Shown: positions 23,943-31,838 of the stretch, piece by piece | Layout of the letters: every line of letters starts with the position of its first letter | Numbering within the stretch: position 1 is the stretch's first letter | Source: Bdellovibrio sp. | GTDB lineage: Bacteria > Bdellovibrionota > Bdellovibrionia > Bdellovibrionales > Bdellovibrionaceae | Assembly: GCA_014376435.1 (NCBI GenBank) | Contig: JACMRL010000024.1 | Location: forward strand, 1 to 36,218 | Direction: 5' to 3' | DNA length: 36,218 bases | The notes under the pieces: generated by a model | What the model saw: only the letters and a program-made list of their open reading frames with translations | Databases searched by the model: none | What the model was told of the DNA's origin: nothing | Translations under genes and position numbers: made by a program

Positions 23943-25484
23943 GTGCTAGATAAAATGCTCAGTGTCAGCCCCCCGCTAAAAGGGAAGGCTCCTGACTCGA
24001 AAGTCGATAAAGATTTTCGAAACACTTCGGCAGATTCCAAAGCAGAGTTTGAAAAGACGCTCCAAGAAAAGTTAGATTTGAAAGAGAGCGAAAAAAACAA
24101 ACAGAAGCAGGAAGTAAAAGACGGTGATAGTAAGGCGAACGAGAAAGCCAAACAAGCCCGCAGCGAAGAATCAGGATCCCGCGCCGAAAAAAAAGATAAG
24201 AAGTCATCTGGGGGAATTAAAAAGAAGATGACGGACGAAGAAGACAATAAGATGGTTTCAAACGGAATGGTCTCAATCGAGAGTGAAGTTGAAATCCCAG
24301 AGTCAAAGACAGACCTGGCAGAGATCGAAGTCGGAATCGTAAACCAAGAATCAAAGTCGCTAGAAACTCTGATGTCAGAGTTGCGTACTACTTTATCTGA
24401 AGAACAATCCGGTGAAACTGTGGTTGATTCTTTTGATATGGATGCAGCCGTGCAACCGAAGACAGAGCTGGTTCCGCCCGAGATCGCGAAAATGAACGAA
24501 GTTCAGCCGCAAATGCCACAAGCGCAAATGCCCCAAGAGCAAATGCCAGCTGAGAAGGTTCAAGCCGCGCAAGTGATGATGGCTCAGCAATCGTCGGCCC
24601 AACTAGAAAAAGAATTGGGTGATGAAGTTGGTTTTCAATCTGAGATCAAACAACAGGCTAGTTCTGAACTTGTTCAGAAAATGAAAGCCTTTGAAATTGA
24701 AAAAAACTTAGCTCCAGATAAGGCGCAAGCTTTTGAATTAGCGGTTTTAGATCAGTTGAAAAAACAAATGTCATCCGACGGTCAGCAAAGTTCAGGTCAA
24801 TCAGATACTAAAGATGGTTCGCATGAAACGCTTAAAGATCTTAAAACAGACTTTACAAAGTCAGATGGCTTAAACCATGCTGGTCAGTCTCATACAGATT
24901 TCAAAGCAAACCTGGCGGGCGCTGTAGATAAAACATCTGATGTGCAATCTAGCAAACTTGAAGAAAGCTATGACAAAAATATTAAAGAAATTATGAGCCA
25001 GGGTAAATACCTTGTTACCAAGGGCGGCGGTGAAATGAAAATTTCAATGTCTCCCGAGGGAATGGGCGAAGTACAGCTTAGAGTGATTTTACAAGATGGT
25101 AAGGTGAACGTCGAAATCCAAACTCAGGATAAAGCAGTTAAAAAAATGATCGAAGACAGTTTAACTGAACTGAAGTCTGGTCTAGCTGCTCACCGCTTGA
25201 GTGTAGAGCATGTTAGAATTGATACTGTTACTGCAACGAATACTGATAATAGTGCCCAAAGTCAGACAAACTTAAATCAAGGTGGGTCTGAAGGTAAGCA
25301 AAGAGAGTTCTGGAATTCGTTCCAACAAAACTTGGGACAACAAAATTCTGGAAAATCTTCTTATCAAGGATCATCAGCAGCCGGTGCAAGCGCAGTCGAC
25401 ACCAGAGCAACGAATGCATCAACCAGTTCAGCCTTACGAACGTACGGCGGAACGAAGGGTGCTACGGTTAATCGGGTCGCATAA
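23943..25484 (+). CDS. fliK: Flagellar hook-length control protein FliK
   Basis: This 513-residue protein has a long, low-complexity hydrophilic N-terminal half (Lys/Glu/Ser-rich, then a Gln/Met/Pro-rich run with repeated QMPQ motifs near residues 190-205). A conserved Flg_hook domain follows at about 350-440 (GGGEMKISMSPEGMGEVQLRV, KKMIEDSLTELKSGLAAHRL). This is the classic ruler-plus-switch layout of FliK. The start is uncertain: GTG at 23943 lies only three bases behind an excellent AAGGAGG, while the in-frame ATG at 23955 is about 15 bases away. GTG is preferred. A 35-base gap separates it from the MotE-like gene. Confidence 0.9.
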   Translation: MLDKMLSVSPPLKGKAPDSKVDKDFRNTSADSKAEFEKTLQEKLDLKESEKNKQKQEVKDGDSKANEKAKQARSEESGSRAEKKDKKSSGGIKKKMTDEEDNKMVSNGMVSIESEVEIPESKTDLAEIEVGIVNQESKSLETLMSELRTTLSEEQSGETVVDSFDMDAAVQPKTELVPPEIAKMNEVQPQMPQAQMPQEQMPAEKVQAAQVMMAQQSSAQLEKELGDEVGFQSEIKQQASSELVQKMKAFEIEKNLAPDKAQAFELAVLDQLKKQMSSDGQQSSGQSDTKDGSHETLKDLKTDFTKSDGLNHAGQSHTDFKANLAGAVDKTSDVQSSKLEESYDKNIKEIMSQGKYLVTKGGGEMKISMSPEGMGEVQLRVILQDGKVNVEIQTQDKAVKKMIEDSLTELKSGLAAHRLSVEHVRIDTVTATNTDNSAQSQTNLNQGGSEGKQREFWNSFQQNLGQQNSGKSSYQGSSAAGASAVDTRATNASTSSALRTYGGTKGATVNRVA

Positions 25485-25501
25485 ACCAAGAAGGAGTTGC
25501 A

Positions 25502-26500
25502 ATGGCAACATCAATGGCAGTTAAAGCGGGAACTAAAACTTGGAATGAATCGTCGGGGACGGAATCAGAGTTAAAAAAAGTTTCTAATTTAACCGATCAG
25601 CAAAAAGAAAAACTCGGCGCCGAAGATATGGGCGCCGTATTAAATAAAGTAACGGATCCTAATTACGTAGATAATGGAAAACGCGTTAAGGGTCACGGTA
25701 ATTCCAATCTTGATAAAGATGCGTTTTTCAAATTGATGTTAACGCAGTTGAAAAATCAAGATCCGATGAATCCGCTAAAGAACCACGAGATGGCGGCGCA
25801 GCTAGCGCAGTTCTCTACATTAGAGCAAATGTCGAACATGAATAAAACGTTAACGAATATTGATGGCAAAGGCTCTGAGCCGCAAAATTTTCAGGCGTTA
25901 AATTTAATTGGTAAAACAGTTGCCGGAGATTCTTCAAAAGTTGTACGCACGCAGTTCGATAAGTCACATGATTTTAATTTTACGTTGCCGCAAGATGCGA
26001 CTGAAGCAACTGTAAAATTAATGAATGCAAAAGGTGAAGAGATCCGTGAATACAAAATGAATAATTTAAAAGCGGGCGCAAATAAAATTGCATGGAATGG
26101 TCAGAATGATAAAGGAACGAATGCAGAACCAGGCGATTATCAATTCAAGATCGACGCGAAAAGCTCTGCAGGAGCGAAGATCAACGTGAAAACAGATTTC
26201 CAAGGAACCATCTCGGGAATGAGTTTTTCACCGGAAGGCCCAGTCTTGCAGGTCGGAAGTCAGACCATTAAAATGCGCGACGTTCGTCAAATTACAGACG
26301 GAAGTGCTAAGCAGAACGACCAGAAAGTAACCGATGTTACTAGCCTTGACTTGAAAAAGGTAGATGAGGCAGCGCAAACTAATGTTAAGCAAGAAGCAAA
26401 CACTTCAAACAAAGCGAAGCCCTCTGGGATGAGCGATGTGATGACTGATGTAGCCATGTCTCGTGATCTCATGAACAAGCTGCAAAAGGAGACGAAGTAA
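25502..26500 (+). CDS. flgD: Flagellar hook capping protein FlgD
   Basis: This 332-residue hook cap has its conserved N-terminal domain starting near residue 68 (NLDKDAFFKLMLTQLKNQDP, then AQLAQFSTLEQMSNM). A FlgD Ig-like part follows, with KAGANKIAWNGQNDKGTNAEPGDYQF. It is about 100 residues longer than enterobacterial FlgD. The extra length is a 65-residue N-terminal leader and a polar C-terminal tail of about 75 residues (TDVTSLDLKKVDEA onward). AAGGAG lies seven bases before the ATG. The stop shares one base with the next start (TAATG). Confidence 0.94.
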   Translation: MATSMAVKAGTKTWNESSGTESELKKVSNLTDQQKEKLGAEDMGAVLNKVTDPNYVDNGKRVKGHGNSNLDKDAFFKLMLTQLKNQDPMNPLKNHEMAAQLAQFSTLEQMSNMNKTLTNIDGKGSEPQNFQALNLIGKTVAGDSSKVVRTQFDKSHDFNFTLPQDATEATVKLMNAKGEEIREYKMNNLKAGANKIAWNGQNDKGTNAEPGDYQFKIDAKSSAGAKINVKTDFQGTISGMSFSPEGPVLQVGSQTIKMRDVRQITDGSAKQNDQKVTDVTSLDLKKVDEAAQTNVKQEANTSNKAKPSGMSDVMTDVAMSRDLMNKLQKETK

Positions 26501-26949
26501 TGGATAAGATGAAGACACTCAATCCTTCTTTACAGAATGGATTGAATAGAATCGAAAATCTGATTCCGACCAAACCACAGGATATTAAAAAATCCGGTGA
26601 AGATGGTTTAGCTTTTAAAGAAGCTTTGGGCGACGCTCTAAAAACGGATGATGTAGCGGCACAGATTAAAACCGCCACAGCAAAAGTTGAACCGGGAGCA
26701 CTCAAATTTTCGAATCACGCAATCGAAAGAATGCAGTCGCGCGGAATTAGTTATTCCCCCGAAGACATGACTCGATTGGGCGAAGCGGTGCAGAAGGCCG
26801 CAGCAAAGGGATCGAAGGACACATTAGTATTAATGGAGAATTCAGCCCTGATCGTGAGCGTGAAGAACAATACGGTTGTGACGGTGATGGACAAGAATGC
26901 ATTAAAAGAAAATGTGTTCACGAACATCGACAGCACGATTGTAATGTAG
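26500..26949 (+). CDS. Flagellar operon protein, TIGR02530 family
   Basis: This 149-residue protein carries the family signature in its C-terminal half: LKFSNHAIERMQSRGISYS, then AVQKAAAKGSKDTLVLMENSALIVSVKN and ENVFTNIDSTIV at the end. Members lie between flgD and flgE in Firmicutes, spirochaetes and Bdellovibrio-like bacteria, and here too. The function is not firmly established; a hook-assembly helper is inferred from position. AAGGAG lies ahead of the ATG, which overlaps the flgD stop by one base. Confidence 0.88.
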   Translation: MDKMKTLNPSLQNGLNRIENLIPTKPQDIKKSGEDGLAFKEALGDALKTDDVAAQIKTATAKVEPGALKFSNHAIERMQSRGISYSPEDMTRLGEAVQKAAAKGSKDTLVLMENSALIVSVKNNTVVTVMDKNALKENVFTNIDSTIVM

Positions 26950-27005
26950 ATTTTTTTAGGATTTTATTTAGTTATTTGGGTCGACTACTCGAATGATTAA
27001 GAACT

Positions 27006-27066
27006 AGGGCTGGTCCTCGCAGAGGGGGCCCTTCAAACAAACTGAATAGACTACGACGGTCTATTC
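27006..27066 (+). promoter_or_regulatory. Two hairpins in the flgE leader
   Basis: The first hairpin (27006-27032) has outer arms AGGGC and GCCCT and an inner stem TCCTC/GAGGG closed by GCA, with a small internal loop. The second (27044-27066) has perfect arms GAATAGAC and GTCTATTC around a seven-base loop. It ends nine bases before the GGAGG of flgE. Neither is followed by a T-tract, so a structured leader is more likely than a terminator. No confident sigma-54 or sigma-28 promoter was found in 26950-27085. Confidence 0.45.
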
Positions 27067-27085
27067 TAACGACATGGAGGTTATC

Positions 27086-28372
27086 ATGGGAATTCTCTCA
27101 TCACTATGGACAGGCGTAAGCGGTCTACAAGCACAAGGTGAAGGTTTAAGCGTAGTAGCGGACAACATCGCCAATGCAAACACTACAGGTTTCAAAGCAT
27201 CACGGGCCGAATTTCAAGACATCATGTCTAGAAGTTTAAAAGGTATCGACGGTGGAAATCAAATGGGTCGAGGCGTACGCGTCGGTGCAGTGAATCCGGT
27301 TCTGATTCAAGGTAATATCGATCATACAGACCGCGGTACGGATTTAGCCGTGAATGGTGATGGATTTTTCCAAGTTAAGGGCACGGAAGGTGTGAGCTAT
27401 ACTCGTGATGGATCTTTCAAGTTTGATAAAGAAGGATTTTTAACTACCAACAGCGGACAAAAAGTTCAAGGTTACCAAGCAGATGAAAAAGGTAAAATTG
27501 AAACACGTATGGGTAACATTCAATTTCCAAGAGCTTTAGTAAATGCTTCGGGTACTAAAGAAATTAAATTAGATCTTAACTTAGATTCGCGTTCAGTTGC
27601 AGATGCTAAAAAATTCGATGTAAAAGATCCGTACAAATCTTCAGATTACGCAACGGCCGTTGAGATGTTCGATTCTCAAGGTAACAAGCACGTTCTGAAT
27701 ATGTTCTTTAATAAAGGACAAGATCGTACATGGACTTACCGTGGTATGGTTGACGGAAAAGAAGTTGAAGGCGCAACAGAAGGCCAAGATTTAGCGCAAG
27801 TGGTTGAAGGTAAAGTATCATTCACGGAAGATGGCAAATTAAAATCACAAGAAGTTACAAATGCCGCATTCAATTTCAAAGGCGGAGCTAAGCAAGGCCA
27901 AGAAATCAAAATGAACTTCGGTGAAGATATCGCTAAAGGCGGTAAGGGCGAAGGAACTAAACAATACGGTAAAGAATCAGATGTTATCAACTGGCATCAA
28001 GATGGTTACTCAGCGGGTACCGTAACAGGTCTTTCATTCAATGATGAAGGCGTGTTAACTGCTGCGTACTCAAACGGACAAGTTCTAGATTTAGGCCAAG
28101 TCGTACTGTCGAAGTTTGAAAATCCGGAAGCCTTATTTAAAATGGGCGGAAACTTATTTAAACAATCTCGTGACTCGGGTGAACCTTCTACTGGAGCACC
28201 TCGCTTATCGGGTCGTGGCTCGGTAATGGCGAAGTCATTAGAGCGTTCAACGGTTGATTTAGCGGCAGAGTTCGTAACAATGATCACTGATCAGCGCGCG
28301 TTCCAAGCCAATGCAAAAACAATCACAACTTCAGATGAACTACTTAATGAAGTCATTCAGTTGAAGAGATAA
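27086..28372 (+). CDS. flgE: Flagellar hook protein FlgE
   Basis: The protein has 428 residues from the ATG at 27086. The in-frame ATG at 27074 is rejected because the ribosome binding site TGGAGGT (27075-27081) overlaps it and serves 27086. The N-terminal axial motif is LWTGVSGLQAQGEGLSVV with DNIANANTTGFKASR. Hook-family motifs continue (GVSYTRDGSFKFDKEGFL). The C-terminal helix is AAEFVTMITDQRAFQANAKTI plus TSDELLNEVIQL. It builds the hook under the FlgD cap, with length set by FliK. The 136-base gap upstream holds two hairpins and may carry its own control. A strong terminator lies downstream. Confidence 0.96.
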   Translation: MGILSSLWTGVSGLQAQGEGLSVVADNIANANTTGFKASRAEFQDIMSRSLKGIDGGNQMGRGVRVGAVNPVLIQGNIDHTDRGTDLAVNGDGFFQVKGTEGVSYTRDGSFKFDKEGFLTTNSGQKVQGYQADEKGKIETRMGNIQFPRALVNASGTKEIKLDLNLDSRSVADAKKFDVKDPYKSSDYATAVEMFDSQGNKHVLNMFFNKGQDRTWTYRGMVDGKEVEGATEGQDLAQVVEGKVSFTEDGKLKSQEVTNAAFNFKGGAKQGQEIKMNFGEDIAKGGKGEGTKQYGKESDVINWHQDGYSAGTVTGLSFNDEGVLTAAYSNGQVLDLGQVVLSKFENPEALFKMGGNLFKQSRDSGEPSTGAPRLSGRGSVMAKSLERSTVDLAAEFVTMITDQRAFQANAKTITTSDELLNEVIQLKR

Positions 28373-28409
28373 TCATAAATAGTTAGTAGATAACTCCATC
28401 AAGTCGAAG

Positions 28410-28452
28410 AAGCCCCGGTTATGCGAATGCGTAACTGGGGCTTTTTATTTTT
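28410..28452 (+). terminator. Strong rho-independent terminator after flgE
   Basis: A long stem (28410-28424 with 28429-28443) pairs AAGCCCC with GGGGCTT and GTTA with TAAC, with two G-T wobbles and a GAAT loop. It is followed by a T-rich tract (28442-28452). This marks the end of the flagellar operon. Confidence 0.9.
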
Positions 28453-28556
28453 TAATTAATTAATGAGTCTGGCCCAAAGTCCTAACCAAATCTGCTTGAA
28501 TACAAAATTGAAAAATGTCTTAATTAAACAAGCTCTTTTAAGAGATCGGAGTTTGT

Positions 28557-28982
28557 ATGGATAAGCAAAAAATTGTTGATTGCCTGAATGAAGTTTTAGA
28601 ACACGAATTAGCGGGTGTAGTTCGCTATACGCATTACGCATTTATGGTGTTTGGGCACAATCGCATTCCGATCTGTGGATGGTTGCGTGCGCAAGCCAAA
28701 GAATCTTTGGGTCACGCAGACGAAATTGGTGAACTAATCACTTCGTTTGATGGTCATCCATCACTTAAAATTGGTAAACTTTTAGAATCTGATAATCACC
28801 GTGTGAATGAGATTTTAACTGAGAGTTTACATCACGAAAAAATTCAGGTTGAGCTTTACAAGAAATTATTAAAAATGGCCGGAGACTCAGTTTTAGTGGA
28901 AGAGTTCGCGCGTAAAATGATTTACGAAGAAGAACTACACATTGCGGAAGTTCAAAAAATGATTAAAGACCCAAATAAGTAA
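28557..28982 (+). CDS. Ferritin-like (bacterioferritin-type) protein
   Basis: This 141-residue four-helix protein carries metal-ligand motifs of the ferritin-like superfamily: EHELAGVVRYTHY near residues 14-27, ESLGHAD near 47-53, LHHEKIQVELY near 90-100 and EEELHIAEV near 124-132. It is shorter than E. coli Bfr (158) but has the Glu and His pairs of a di-iron centre. The GGHPSL-like loop (FDGHPSLKIG) is typical of a bacterioferritin-like subgroup. The role is probably iron storage or detoxification in the cytoplasm; heme binding cannot be judged. CGGAG lies seven bases before the ATG. The 184 bases upstream hold the flagellar terminator and a small inverted repeat CTCTT-TT-AAGAG (28533-28544) but no convincing promoter. 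Confidence 0.85.
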   Translation: MDKQKIVDCLNEVLEHELAGVVRYTHYAFMVFGHNRIPICGWLRAQAKESLGHADEIGELITSFDGHPSLKIGKLLESDNHRVNEILTESLHHEKIQVELYKKLLKMAGDSVLVEEFARKMIYEEELHIAEVQKMIKDPNK

Positions 28983-28989
28983 TTAACCT

Positions 28990-30165
28990 ATGCGATTAAT
29001 ATACGCCATCACTGCGGCAAGTTTTTTGTTTTCATGTCAATCAACGCACCACGCGGACGATCTGGCACGTAAGCCGCAAACGGCGCCTAAAGCCGTTTTT
29101 GCCACCGAACCTATGATCAAAGCGGGTCAAGAAATTACTTTAGCTTTTGTGGGTGATGTTATTCTGCATGAGCGTTTACGTAACCGTGAAGAAAAACATA
29201 ACGAAGGTTACCAAACGATTTGGTCGAATATTCAAACTTACTTAGATCAAGCCGATACAACTTATGCAAATTTAGAAGGTCCCGTAGCCCCTGAGTATGG
29301 CGGAGTGACGGGTTTTCCTATGTTCAATTATCCAGAAGAAATTATTCCGGCGCTAAAAGAAAATGGATTCGATATCGTATCGACGGCGAATAATCACGCC
29401 CTTGATAGACAAGCTAAGGGAATTAAAAAAACGATCGAGAATCTTAATAAATACAATTTGGCTCATACAGGTACGGTAATATCCGCGACCAATATCGAGC
29501 AAGGCACAGAAACTTGGTGGGCCCTAACGCCCGTCGCGGGAACCTCTAAAAGCGTGGCGTGGTTAGCTTGTACGGAAATGACGAATGGAAATCCTGATAA
29601 AGAAAACCAAGTACTTTATTGTTTTAAAGATCGCGAAAAAATTAAAACATTCATTCAAAAATTAAAATCAAGATCCGATATTGCCGCAATTATTCTAACT
29701 CCGCACTGGGGTGAAGAAGAGAAATTCGAAATCGAGCCTCACGTTAAAACTTGGGGACGGATGATGTTAGACGAAGGCGCTTCGGCCATCGTTGGCTCGC
29801 ACCCACATGTCGTTAGAAAAATTGAAGAATACACGACCAAAGATCAAAGACGAACACTCGTGGCGTACTCGTTAGGAAATTTTGTTAGTAACCAACCTTG
29901 GACGCCAAATAAATTAGCGATGTTATTATATTTAAAGTTTAAAGATAACCAAGATCAAAAACCGTATGAGCTAAAAGATATAAAATACATCGGTTTGTGG
30001 ACAACTAGAACAATCGAAAAAGACACCACCGCTAAATATAGAATCAACGCCGTTTGGGACGCAAAGAAGCTTCCCGTAGAAGCAGAGAAAATTTTAAAAG
30101 AGCAATTAGGCAATGACTTAAGAATCAAGTCTGAGGCCGAAACGAAGAAATTTTTAAATAAATAG
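28990..30165 (+). CDS. CapA-family (PGA_cap) metallophosphatase-like lipoprotein
   Basis: This 391-residue protein has a short lipoprotein signal (MRLIYAITAASFLFSC, Cys16). From about residue 48 it carries a PGA_cap/CapA domain with the usual landmarks: LAFVGDVILHERL, YANLEGPV, FDIVSTANNHALD, ILTPHWGEE, VGSHPHVV and YSLGNFV. The Asp, Asn and His residues in these motifs form the metal site of calcineurin-like phosphoesterases. CapA proteins were first linked to poly-gamma-glutamate capsule, but many homologues lie outside capsule loci, as here, and no capBC partners are present. It starts seven bases after the ferritin-like gene, so co-transcription is likely. The substrate is unknown. Confidence 0.88.
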   Translation: MRLIYAITAASFLFSCQSTHHADDLARKPQTAPKAVFATEPMIKAGQEITLAFVGDVILHERLRNREEKHNEGYQTIWSNIQTYLDQADTTYANLEGPVAPEYGGVTGFPMFNYPEEIIPALKENGFDIVSTANNHALDRQAKGIKKTIENLNKYNLAHTGTVISATNIEQGTETWWALTPVAGTSKSVAWLACTEMTNGNPDKENQVLYCFKDREKIKTFIQKLKSRSDIAAIILTPHWGEEEKFEIEPHVKTWGRMMLDEGASAIVGSHPHVVRKIEEYTTKDQRRTLVAYSLGNFVSNQPWTPNKLAMLLYLKFKDNQDQKPYELKDIKYIGLWTTRTIEKDTTAKYRINAVWDAKKLPVEAEKILKEQLGNDLRIKSEAETKKFLNK

Positions 30166-30208
30166 CTGGTCTATTGCACACTAAGTTGTCGATTCCTTTT
30201 ACATTACG

Positions 30209-30244
30209 CTAGACCTTCACGAAAGTCCTAAAACCAAGGTCTAG
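30209..30244. repeat. Nine-base inverted repeat with a third half-site
   Basis: Arms CTAGACCTT (30209-30217) and AAGGTCTAG (30236-30244) are perfect, with an 18-base spacer. A further copy of the core GGTCTA lies at 30168-30173. There is no T-tract, and the repeat lies 59 bases before the start of the phosphatase-like gene. This suggests an operator or a leader hairpin rather than a terminator. Confidence 0.6.
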
Positions 30245-30302
30245 ACCCTTATGTATTCAGCAAAACTTTCCGTTAAGTACCTGTCACATGACTGGGAGTT
30301 TT

Positions 30303-31106
30303 ATGAAAAAAATGAATATCTTAAAAATAATCTCGACCGCATTGTTTGTAGCCAGTTGTGCACAACCAGTCAGTAAAATGAATGAAACACCAGTCAATCC
30401 GGAAGCTCCCAATTCTTCAGAAAGTATTCCCGATGCCGCTGAAGTAACGAAGGCAACGATTGATTATAAACTTCGTTATAAATTTTTAGATCCTTATAAT
30501 AAAGTTGTCGATAATCGTGGTAACGGATACGAAAACTTATATGGTACTAGAAACTTTCGCGCCGTTTTACACGGTGTATACTATCGTGGTGGCGCGAACA
30601 ATTCGTATAATCGTGAAGGTATACGTAGTAACAGTAATCCGTTACCGACGACCGGTTTAGAAAATTTATGTAAAGAAGGTTTTTCGACGGCTATTTATTT
30701 TTACACAACTAACTATGAAACAGCTCCTAAAGTTGTAAACTGCCGCGATCGCCAAGATTCAAATACTACATTAAATTATAAACAGATTAGTTCACTATCG
30801 GCGACGACTTCAACGAACGAAGCGATTCTTTCTTTGGTCTACGATCGTATTAAAGGAAAATTACCGGGTCCCATCTACGGTCACTGTTGGAATGGCTGGC
30901 ATGCTTCGGGTTACGCGGCATCAATTCTTTTAAAACAATTTTGTGGCTACACAGATTCAGAAGCAGAAGCTTACTGGAGAAAAAACACCGATGGTAATGA
31001 CGGAGCTTCCTACGCGGGCGTGGTTACTAAAGTAAGAGCATTTAAACCCGTCGCCAAATTTAACATTAGTGCGGCTGAATCAGCCGCGATCTGTCCGACG
31101 AAGTAA
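30303..31106 (+). CDS. Tyrosine-phosphatase-like lipoprotein with altered P-loop
   Basis: The protein has 267 residues from the ATG at 30303, preferred over the in-frame ATG at 30288 because GGGAG precedes it and it opens the signal peptide. The lipobox is FVASC with Cys19. The C-terminal half has the look of a cysteine phosphatase: YGHCWNGWHASGYAASILLKQ (key residues H194, C195, G198, S202, G203), followed by the helical SEAEAYWRKN. In the canonical loop HCxxGxxR(S/T)G the Arg is essential, but here the position is Ala201. The nucleophile Cys is kept. No clear general-acid Asp loop was found. It may be a pseudo-phosphatase or bind another ligand in the periplasm. It is convergent with livF, 15 bases apart. 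Confidence 0.65.
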   Translation: MKKMNILKIISTALFVASCAQPVSKMNETPVNPEAPNSSESIPDAAEVTKATIDYKLRYKFLDPYNKVVDNRGNGYENLYGTRNFRAVLHGVYYRGGANNSYNREGIRSNSNPLPTTGLENLCKEGFSTAIYFYTTNYETAPKVVNCRDRQDSNTTLNYKQISSLSATTSTNEAILSLVYDRIKGKLPGPIYGHCWNGWHASGYAASILLKQFCGYTDSEAEAYWRKNTDGNDGASYAGVVTKVRAFKPVAKFNISAAESAAICPTK

Positions 31107-31111
31107 ACTGG

Positions 31112-31137
31112 GTTAAATAAGCTAAGTTAAATAAGCT
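31112..31137. repeat. Tandem 14-base duplication across the livF stop
   Basis: GTTAAATAAGCT occurs at 31112-31123 and 31126-31137, a period of 14 bases. The livF stop codon (31122-31124) lies at the junction, so the last codons of livF were duplicated beyond its stop. No terminator hairpin was seen between the convergent genes. Confidence 0.7.
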
Positions 31138-31838
31138 TCCACGACACGAGGATCTGATAACAAATCAGATCCTTTTCCATTTAAAGTGATTGCGCCCGTT
31201 TCTAAAACGTAAGCTTTCGCCGAAACTTCTAAAGCTAAATGCGCATTCTGTTCAACGATCAGTAAACCTAAACCGCGCTGGCGCAAATCTTCAAACTTTT
31301 GAAATATCTGTTCGATAATTACCGGAGCTAGTCCTAAAGAAGGCTCATCCAGCATGAGCATCTTAGGCTCAGACATCAATGCGCGAGCAATGGCTAACAT
31401 TTGCTGTTCTCCGCCGGAAAGTGTACCGGCGACCTGTTTACGGCGCTCTGCAAGCCTAGAAAACATGGTGAACTGCTGCTCAATCAATTCATTCACCTTC
31501 GCTTTTGATTTTTCTAAATAAGCGCCCAACATTAAATTTTCCGTCACCGTTAGATTTGGAAAAATACCACGGCCTTCAGGGCACAAAGCCATTTTGTATT
31601 TCAGACGAGCCGGGGCATCTAGCGCAGAGATATTTTGATGATTAAATAAAACTTCGCCCGAGTGCGGAAGTAAACCGCTTAAAGCTTTTAACGTGGTCGT
31701 TTTGCCGGCGCCGTTGGAACCAATCAGTGCCGTAATTTCGCCAGATTTAAATTCAAACGAAATTCCTTTAATCGCTTTAATCATTCCGTAAGAGACCTCT
31801 AAATTTTTAACGCTAATCGTAGTGTCTTGATTGATCAT
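31122..31838 (-). CDS. livF: Branched-chain amino acid ABC transporter ATPase LivF
   Basis: This 238-residue ABC ATPase has Walker A GSNGAGKTTTLKALSG, the LivF-type block ALCPEGRGIFPNLTVTENLMLGA, signature LSGGEQQMLAIARALM, Walker B LMLDEPSLGLAP and the switch LLIVEQN. The PEGRGIFP block and SLGLAP Walker B separate LivF from LivG. It is the last gene of livKHMGF and overlaps livG by four bases. The complete set makes a HAAT-type importer for branched-chain amino acids or related solutes. Confidence 0.95.
   Translation of the reverse strand: MINQDTTISVKNLEVSYGMIKAIKGISFEFKSGEITALIGSNGAGKTTTLKALSGLLPHSGEVLFNHQNISALDAPARLKYKMALCPEGRGIFPNLTVTENLMLGAYLEKSKAKVNELIEQQFTMFSRLAERRKQVAGTLSGGEQQMLAIARALMSEPKMLMLDEPSLGLAPVIIEQIFQKFEDLRQRGLGLLIVEQNAHLALEVSAKAYVLETGAITLNGKGSDLLSDPRVVEAYLT

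Noticed and set aside
27010..27025. CTGGTCCTCGCAGAGG as a sigma-54 promoter for flgE
   Set aside because: There is no GC at the -12 position, and the sequence forms a hairpin instead.
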